Positions 57,158 through 64,000 of a stretch of DNA of 64,000 nucleotides are shown piece after piece. Positions within the stretch are counted from its first letter, which is position 1. Every line of letters starts with the position of its first letter. Under the pieces are notes generated by a model. It did not search any database and was not told the origin of the DNA. It saw only the letters and a program-made list of their open reading frames with translations. Source of the stretch: Osedax frankpressi. Its lineage: Eukaryota; Annelida; Polychaeta; Sabellida; Siboglinidae. The stretch is taken from assembly GCA_964035775.1 (NCBI GenBank), contig OZ038313.1, positions 15,307,197 to 15,371,196 of the forward strand. The letters are read 5' to 3'. The position numbers and the translations under genes are program-made.

Positions 57158-58351
57158 GGGGTGGTGATATTTAGCTAATCCATATAGAATATATAGATAT
57201 TTATTATTTATAACATATATTGACAAAACTTTTATTTTTATAATCGATATTCATATTGCGTTTTTTAATAAGAAATTAAATATTAATGGATTATACCAAA
57301 TCTTGAAAAATAATCGTATAATGCGACCAATGAAATGAGCGTATTTTATTTACCTGTCATATTTTTATAAACAATGAAATTTATTTGAATTCAATATTAT
57401 TTAATAAATTTATTATTAATCAAACTATAATATGGATCTCAGGAATACTGATGATAATAATTTAATTGTTCCTTATGAAATGAATAACATTCAACTACCT
57501 ACATTCACAACCATTTATCGGCACTTTCTATATATACTTACTATTTTAAAATGTATTAAAAACAAAATTGAAGCTACTGCTATAAGAGACACAACTAATT
57601 TTATTATCGAGATCTGGCAATCTGAGTCTCTACCTCACATTCCCTTTGATAGTGTTTGTGTTAAGGTTGGCAGATCGGTGAAAAGTGTTAAAATAATTTT
57701 AAAAAGCTACAAAAAAGTTATTATAAGGATTATTTTATTATTGTTATAATAATTTGATAATTATTTTTTTTTATCAATCTGTGTCGAATTTTTAAAATTA
57801 TAAACACCTATAATTTTCTATTTTCTGTACTTTTACGTTAAAATATAGGATATTACGAATAGAATGTGATAAAAAATCGAAAAATGTACATTTTAAGGGG
57901 TATTGAGAAAAAAAACATGCCTTATTATGCAAATGCATTAAATGAGGGGTATTTTATGAAAATTAATTACTTAAAATCAAAATTTTAACACATAGTATTC
58001 AATTGTTATTTAACAAATTACATAAGAATAATTATAAATTTGATAATTAAAAAATATTTCTATGATTTTCAAAAATATTTAAAAAAAATTTGGAAAATAA
58101 TACATATAATTTTTAACGTGTAACATATTTATATATTACATATGCACAAGCAATTTCAAGGATATACATTTATAAGGAATATGAAAATATTTTTTTTCTA
58201 ATTTTCTTAACTTTTTACATGTTAATTTTTCACATTACAAATATTGCACGAAATTAAAAAATATATATTTTGGTCATTACAAATAACCAAATTTTCATTT
58301 CTAGAAAAACTCTGAGGTATCCATCATTAAAAATATATATATCACCACCCC
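57158..58351 (+). mobile_element. TIR DNA transposon, copy A (1194 bp, both ends present)
   Basis: Terminal inverted repeats GGGGTGGTGATAT (57158-57170) and its complement (58339-58351), flanked by TA on both sides as in Tc1/mariner-like insertions. It carries one plus-strand ORF (57432-57749). The paralogous site behind exon b1 lacks the element and reads through, which supports insertion. No DDE catalytic domain was seen, so it is non-autonomous or has an unusual protein. Confidence 0.75.
57432..57749 (+). CDS. 105-codon ORF of the TIR transposon, copy A
   Basis: Begins MDLRNTDDNNLIVPYEMNN. Its core (LPTFTTIYRHFLYI, ATAIRDTTNFIIEIWQSESL, then VCVKVGRSVKSVKI and YKK) looks like a compact helical domain. 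The pattern of a block starting LPT, an alpha-helix with IIEIW and a Lys-rich end recalls N-terminal domains of uncharacterised transposon-linked proteins in some AT-rich invertebrates (from memory, not verified). It is open in both complete copies although DNA identity has dropped, which hints at past constraint. Confidence 0.55.
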   Translation: MDLRNTDDNNLIVPYEMNNIQLPTFTTIYRHFLYILTILKCIKNKIEATAIRDTTNFIIEIWQSESLPHIPFDSVCVKVGRSVKSVKIILKSYKKVIIRIILLLL

Positions 58352-59101
58352 TAATATACATGTAAATATAATTTGATAAATCTTAGATGCAATGTATTTG
58401 CTCGATAGGATTATGCCTGATAAATTATATCTAATAGTTTGCATTGAGGTAGATAAGTTTAAAAATGTATAATATATAAATGTATAGCGATTCATATTTA
58501 TGAAGGTATATATTTAATCTTTTAATATATATTTTTGGTAGTAGTCAAAATTATATATTGATTGTAGAAATAATGTTAAGCAATACGATACAAATATTAT
58601 ATAATGATAGAAATATTATTAAATAGCTAATGATATTGCATAACCTTCGACAAGTATGTTAATATTCTTAGTTAATTACTATCTAATTACTATCTAATCT
58701 AGTAACATTTAATTAAGAAATACATTATGAAAAGTATTTAAGTTCAGTAATTAGCATTTCTAGGAAAACAGGATTATAGGAAAAATAATAAAATGCAATA
58801 CAAAAAATGATACTACTTTAATTATTAAGTAGGTTTATTATATTATTTATAATAAAAAACTATAAGGTGACTTAATAATAAAATGATAGGGTTTAAATAT
58901 ATTGAAATTTCTGAATTTTATGAGAAATCAAAGAACTTATAATTATAATTAAATTGTAAATTATTGACTAATGTAAGATTTTAAATATGATAGATTTGTA
59001 TATAATGATATAGAAATTATATTATTTATGTAAAAAAAATGTATTAACGCATTGCAATTATATATCCTGATTGGTTAATTAACTGTAATTTCATAAAAAA
59101 C

Positions 59102-59191
59102 CTTTCATTGTGAACAATTACTTGTTTATCTAATTTCGAAAACTTTTTAGATTTATTCGGTGATGGCGAATTTTTTTCTGTATCATCTGAA
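59102..59191 (-). CDS. Exon b1, unit B
   Basis: 90-nt counterpart of the unit A exon with the same splice sites and class 2-2 phase. It differs by a few residues (KSKKF for KFKKF, KQVIVHNE for KQIIVHNE). The frame is intact. Confidence 0.45.
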
Positions 59192-60059
59192 CTAAAAATA
59201 GAATCAGATTAATATTTATTTAAAATTTAATTTGTTGGTTATACATGATAAATATGTTAATATAATTTGATAAAGCTTAAATGTAATGTTTGCTGAATAA
59301 AATGAGGAGTATGTGACAAATTATATCTAATAGTTTGCTTAGAGATAGTAAAGTTTAATAACTAGTTAAAAATGCATATATTGAGATTCATAATTATGAA
59401 GGTATATATTAAATCTATGTATTTTTGGTGGTAGTTAAATAAAAAAATATTCATGGATTTACTAGTTCATGAGATAATATTCTAATATTATGTTATATGG
59501 TGTAACAATATCCGAAATGTTTTCAAATCATCATCGACTATATATTCTAAGGTGCTACATTATCCTTATCAAATATAAATATCTATCTACTAGTGCAAAT
59601 ATGAGTTCGATATGAGGATTCGCTGATAGATATCAGTATTGAAATATCATACTAAAATAAAAATTCTTAATAACTAACCCTTCAGAATTTGATAGAATAT
59701 CACTGTAATATAGTTATAATTATTAAATATATTTAGAGTAATAAAGTACTTGTATGTTACTATGATATAGAAGGGATAGATTTAGCTATATCTTGATAAT
59801 ATTGCATTGTATGAAAGTAAATCAATTTTAAAAGCATTTATATTATTCAATATCTGTTTTTCAGTTTGTCTAGATTGTTCAATAACTATATTAATTAAAT
59901 CAATTATTAATAATTATAAATATAATATAAAAATCATCATGTTATCAAATTAAAAAATATATATTTTATATACAATATTATTAGTATATATATTTTTTTA
60001 GTCATAGTCATTGCAATTATATAACATAATTGTTTAATTAATTCTAATTCAATAAAAAC

Positions 60060-60152
60060 CTTTCAATATGAACAATGATTTGTTTATCTAATTTCGAGAT
60101 TTTTTTAGACCTATTCGGTGATGCTGAATCTTTTTCTGTGTCATTTTCTGAA
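60060..60152 (-). CDS. Exon b2, unit B
   Basis: 93-nt exon reading SENDTEKDSASPNRSKKISK then LDKQIIVHIE, with donor GTTTTT and acceptor CTATTTTTAG; class 2-2. It differs from b1 by a clean 3-nt length change. Confidence 0.45.
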
Positions 60153-60217
60153 CTAAAAATAGAATTATCGATTAATTTAAAATTTAATTTGTTTGGTTGC
60201 ATATAATGTACATATTA

Positions 60218-61266
60218 GGGGTGGTGATATTTAGCTAATCCATATAGAATATATAGATATTTATTATTTATAGCATATATTGACAAAACTTTTATTTTTA
60301 TAATCTATATTCACATTGCGTTAAACATTTTAATAAGAAATTAAATATTAATGGATTATACCAAATCTTGAAAAATAATTGTATAATGCGACCAATGAAA
60401 TGAGCCTATTTTATTTACCTGTCATATTTTTATAAACAATGAAATTTATTTGAATTCAATATTATTTAATAAATTTATTATTAATCAAACTATAATATGG
60501 ATCTCAGGAATACTGATGATAATAATTTAATTGTTCTTAATAAAATGAATAAACTTCAACTACCTACATTCACAACCATTTATCGGCACTTTCTATATAT
60601 ACTTACTATTTTAAAATGTATTAAAAACAAAATTGAAGCTACTGCTATAAGAGACACAACTAATTTTATTATCGAGATCTGGCAATCTGCGTCTCTACCT
60701 CACATTCCTTTTGATAGTGTTTGTGTTAAGGTTGGCAGATCGGTGAAATGTGTTAAAATAATTAAAAAGAGCTACAAAAAAGTTATTATAAGGATTATTT
60801 TATCATTGTTATAATACTTTTATAATTATTTTTTTTGTCTATCTTTGTTGAATTTTTAAAATTATAAACACCTATAATTTTCTATTTTCTGTACTTTTAT
60901 GTTAAAATATAAGATATTACGAATATAATGTGATACAAAATCGAAAAATGTATATTTTAAGGGGTATTGTAGCGAGAAAAAAAACATGCATTTTTATGCA
61001 AATTTTGCATTAAATGCGGGGTATTTCATGAAAATTAATTACTTACAAACAAAATTTTAACACATAGTAGTTTATTCAATTGTTATTTAACAAATTACAT
61101 AAGAATAATTATAAATTTGATAATTAAAAAATATTTTTATGATTTTAAAAAAAATATTTGAAAAAAACTTGGAAAATAATACATATAATTTTTTTACATG
61201 TAACTTATCTACATATTACATAAGCACAAGCAATTTCAAGGATATACATTTATAAGGAATATGAAA
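60218..61266 (+). mobile_element. TIR DNA transposon, copy B (right end missing)
   Basis: Left TIR GGGGTGGTGATAT after TA, collinear with copy A until about 61266, where it passes straight into the start of repeat unit C. The right terminal repeat (about 170 bp relative to A) is absent, so the duplication junction lies inside the element. Confidence 0.75.
60497..60814 (+). CDS. 105-codon ORF of the TIR transposon, copy B
   Basis: Same length and open frame as copy A. Substitutions include LNKMNKLQ for PYEMNNIQ, ASLPHI for ESLPHI and KCVKIIKK for KSVKIILK. No function is assigned. Confidence 0.5.
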   Translation: MDLRNTDDNNLIVLNKMNKLQLPTFTTIYRHFLYILTILKCIKNKIEATAIRDTTNFIIEIWQSASLPHIPFDSVCVKVGRSVKCVKIIKKSYKKVIIRIILSLL

Positions 61267-61545
61267 AATATACATATATTATATATTATTATTTATAATA
61301 AAAAACTATAAGGTTACTTAATAATAAAATGATAGGGTTTAAATATATTGAAATTTCTGAATTTTATGAGAAATCAAAGAACTTATAATTATAATTAAAT
61401 TGTAAATTATTGGCTAATGTAAGATTTTAAATATAATATATTTGTCTATAATGATATAGAAATTATATTATTTATGTAAAAAAATGTATTTACGCTTTGC
61501 AATTATATATCCTGATTGGTTAATTAACTGTAATTTCATAAAAAC

Positions 61546-61635
61546 CTTTCATCGTGAACAATGATTTGTTTATCTAATTTCGAAAACTTTTTAGATTTAT
61601 TCGGTGATGGCGAATTTTTCTCTGTATCATCTGAA
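61546..61635 (-). CDS. Exon b1, unit C
   Basis: Third 90-nt copy with an intact frame, same splice sites and class 2-2 phase; it has KSKKF as in unit B. Confidence 0.45.
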
Positions 61636-62478
61636 CTAAAAATAGAATCAGATTAATATTTCTTTAAAATTTAATTTGTTGGTTATACATGATAAACATG
61701 TTAATATAATTTGATAAAGCTTAAATGTTTGCTGAATAAAATGAGGAGTATGTGACAAATTATATCTAATAGTTTGCTAATAGATATAATAAAGTTTAAT
61801 AACTGGTTAAAAATACATATATTGAGATTCATAATTATGAAGGTATATATTAAATCTATGTATTTTTGGTGGTAGTTAAATAAAAAATAATTCATGGATT
61901 TACTAGTTAATGAGATAATATTATAATATTATGTTATATGGCGTAACGATATCCGAAATGTTTTCAAATCATCATCTACTATATATTCTATCGTGGTACC
62001 TTATCTTTATCCAATCATTTACTATCTATAATTCTATCTATATACACATTATAAAAATATTTGTATACTACTTATAAAATATCTATATTGTTATCGAATA
62101 TATATAATTAATAATTCAATCTAAATAAAATATATAAACGTATTAATATAGATTATTCAATATATGAAAATAATAACCTTATATTATATAAACCAAGTTT
62201 AGGTATATATATATATATATATATTATGAGTCATATTCAACAATACTCTATTCTATATTTATTACATAATTTATTTTGCGAAATTCAAACTACAATTATT
62301 ATTATGTTTCAAATACACATATATAAATATCAATCTACTAGTGCAAATATGAGTTCGATATGAGGATTCGCTGATAGATATCAGTATTGAAATATCATAC
62401 TAAAATAAAAATCCCTGATGATTTACGGTGTCTTTAGAAAGTAAACAATTATATAATATTTTTAATGAATTCAAAAAC

Positions 62479-62541
62479 CTTTCAATATAATTCATTTTCG
62501 GTTTATTGATATCCAAATTTCTTTTAGATTTTCTACGCAAT
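62479..62541 (-). CDS. Exon f, unit C
   Basis: 63-nt copy reading LRRKSKRNLDINKPKMNYIE, class 2-2. The single difference from unit A within it is C to R in this frame; in the other open frame that change would be silent, so the frame remains open to question. Confidence 0.35.
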
Positions 62542-62912
62542 CTGCAATCAAACCAAAAATATAATCATTGTATAAATTATCTAATAAACAAGGGTGAACA
62601 AAAACGAATCTATATTGAGAATAAAAATTAATAAAAAGTACATTTTAATATGTATTCTTTGTATTAAAATGTTAAATTACATATAAGATATTTAAAAAAC
62701 TTTACTATAATAAATAATAATAATAATCAATATATAATATATATTAATTTAATTCTAATTAAAATAACCTTTTAGTAGGTTTCTTAATATTTCTATAAAT
62801 TATATTTTTAGGATGTAAAAAATGATAGAAATTTGTGATTAATCAAATATTGTATTAGTGATTAATTATAATTATTTATAAAAATTGTCTTTATTATTAA
62901 TAAATAGAATTC

Positions 62913-62991
62913 TTATAACGATTGTATAGCAACTAACTTGATATTATTAGTGGAAGTATCTTCATTTTGTTTTGACAATTGATCTATTTCA
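62913..62991 (-). CDS. Exon g, unit C (terminal exon with stop)
   Basis: After acceptor CCTATTAG it reads EIDQLSKQNEDTSTNNIKLV then AIQSL and TAA. It starts after one base of a codon and so joins exon b2 of unit C (63750-63842, ends after two bases) in frame, giving IVHIE-S-EIDQL. Confidence 0.45.
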
Positions 62992-63749
62992 CTAATAGGT
63001 ATGCATTAAATTAATTACAAATAGACTACAGATTTTGTACTGATTATATTTTATAAAAAGGCTTATAAATAAATATGTTATATTTATTTTAATTTTAATG
63101 TAATAATAATAATAAAAGTTTAATTGAATAAATTGAATATTATAATATATTTAATTTAATATATTGGCAAATTATTGGATTATTATTTAGATTACTTATT
63201 TGTATGGTGTTGATTCATGGACATCTATAGATTACATACATATTGATATTTATAAGCATTTTTATATTAAAATATAACCACAACATATTATACAATGCAG
63301 AATACTAGATATAAATATAGATCATTATTATTGTGTGTTATATTGTAGTAATTGGCTGATAACTAACCATTCAGAATTTGATAAAATATCACTGTAATAT
63401 AGTTATAATTGTTAAATATATTTAGAGTAATAAAGTACTTGTATGTTAATATGATATAGAAGTGATAGATTTAGCTATATCTTGATAATATTGAATTATA
63501 TGAAAGTAAATCAATTTTAAAAGCATTTATATTATTCAATATCTGTTTTTCAGTTTGTCTAGGTAGTTCAATAATTATATTAATTAAATCAATTATTAAT
63601 AATTATAAATATAATATAAAAATCACCATGTTATCAAATTAAAAAATATATATTTTGTATACAATATTATTTGTATATATATTTTTTTCAGTCATATGCA
63701 TTGCAATTATATAACATAATCGTTTAATTAATTCTAATTCCATAAAAAC

Positions 63750-63842
63750 CTTTCAATATGAACAATGATTTGTTTATCTAATTTCGAGATTTTTTTAGAC
63801 CTATCAGGTGATGCTGAATCTTTTTCTGTGTCATTTTCTGAA
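63750..63842 (-). CDS. Exon b2, unit C
   Basis: 93-nt exon, intact frame, SENDTEKDSASPDRSKKISK then LDKQIIVHIE; class 2-2. Upstream exons would lie beyond 64000. Confidence 0.45.
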
Positions 63843-63903
63843 CTAAAAATAGAATTATCGATTAATTTAAAATTTAATGTTTGGTTGCATATAATGTACA
63901 TTA

Positions 63904-64000
63904 GGGGTGGTGATATTTAGCTAATCCATATAGAATATATAGATATTTATTATTTATAGCATATATTGACAAAACTTTTATTTTTATAATCTATATTCAC
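63904..64000 (+). mobile_element. TIR DNA transposon, copy C (left end only, runs off the window)
   Basis: Left TIR GGGGTGGTGATAT preceded by TA, at the same distance from exon b2 as in units A and B. Confidence 0.7.

Larger units (their letters stand above)
55160..64000. repeat. Segmental array of three diverged repeat units (A, B, C)
   Basis: Unit A runs from about 55160 to 58740, B from about 58741 to 61266 and C from about 61267 past the window end. Shared landmarks: the AAAACTATAAGG block (55268, 58856, 61306), short exon b1 (55511, 59102, 61546), ATCCGAAATG block (55864, 59509, 61950), the block with GAGTTCGATATGAGGATTCG (56350s, 59600s, 62350s), exon b2, and a transposon left end. B lacks the part of A and C holding exons f and g. 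C retains about 0.36 kb between g and h that A has lost. Copies are similar enough to suggest duplication within the recent history of this lineage. Confidence 0.9.

Overview
The window is nuclear DNA of an invertebrate animal. Reasons: very AT-rich non-coding DNA set against much more GC-balanced exons; spliceosomal GT-AG introns (donors mostly GTTAGT, GTTGGT, GTAAGT-like); metazoan gene families (BCAS3, a LIM-kinase-type LIM protein, a triple fibronectin type II membrane protein); and many micro- and minisatellites. I cannot place it more precisely. No bacterial, organellar, rRNA, tRNA or CRISPR signal was seen.

Layout, left to right. 0.7-7.1 kb is a huge hexanucleotide array (TAATAC, TAATGT, TAATGC, TGATAC). 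9.9-10.9 kb (minus) holds three exons encoding a complete first LIM zinc finger and the start of a second; they are the 5' end of a LIM-kinase-like gene that runs left. Head to head with it, 493 bp away, begins a complete BCAS3 homologue (plus, 11.4-29.6 kb). I reconstruct it as 25 exons with consistent splice phases and 938 codons. Its introns 14 and 23 are filled by long pyrimidine-rich minisatellites (4.4 kb and 2.1 kb). 33.5-39.6 kb (plus) encodes a 351-residue membrane protein with three fibronectin type II domains. 52.6-54.3 kb (plus) encodes a 294-residue, three-exon PAP2/AUR1-like membrane enzyme.

55-64 kb is a segmental array of three diverged copies. It carries short, mutually similar minus-strand exons (each starting after one base of a codon and ending after two, so skippable and repeatable without frame loss). 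A TA-flanked terminal-inverted-repeat DNA transposon with a 105-codon ORF sits at the same place in each copy, so the insertion came before the copying.

The remaining stretches (29.6-33.5, 39.6-52.6 and 54.3-55.5 kb) are AT-rich with (AT)n tracts, perfect palindromes and a few weak coding islands (32.2-32.4, 42.7-43.1 kb). Functionally the genes look independent: autophagy/cytoskeleton (BCAS3), actin regulation (LIM kinase type), cell surface (FN2) and lipid phosphate chemistry (PAP2). All exon models come from reading frames, splice-site phase and remembered family sequences; no alignment or transcript data were available.
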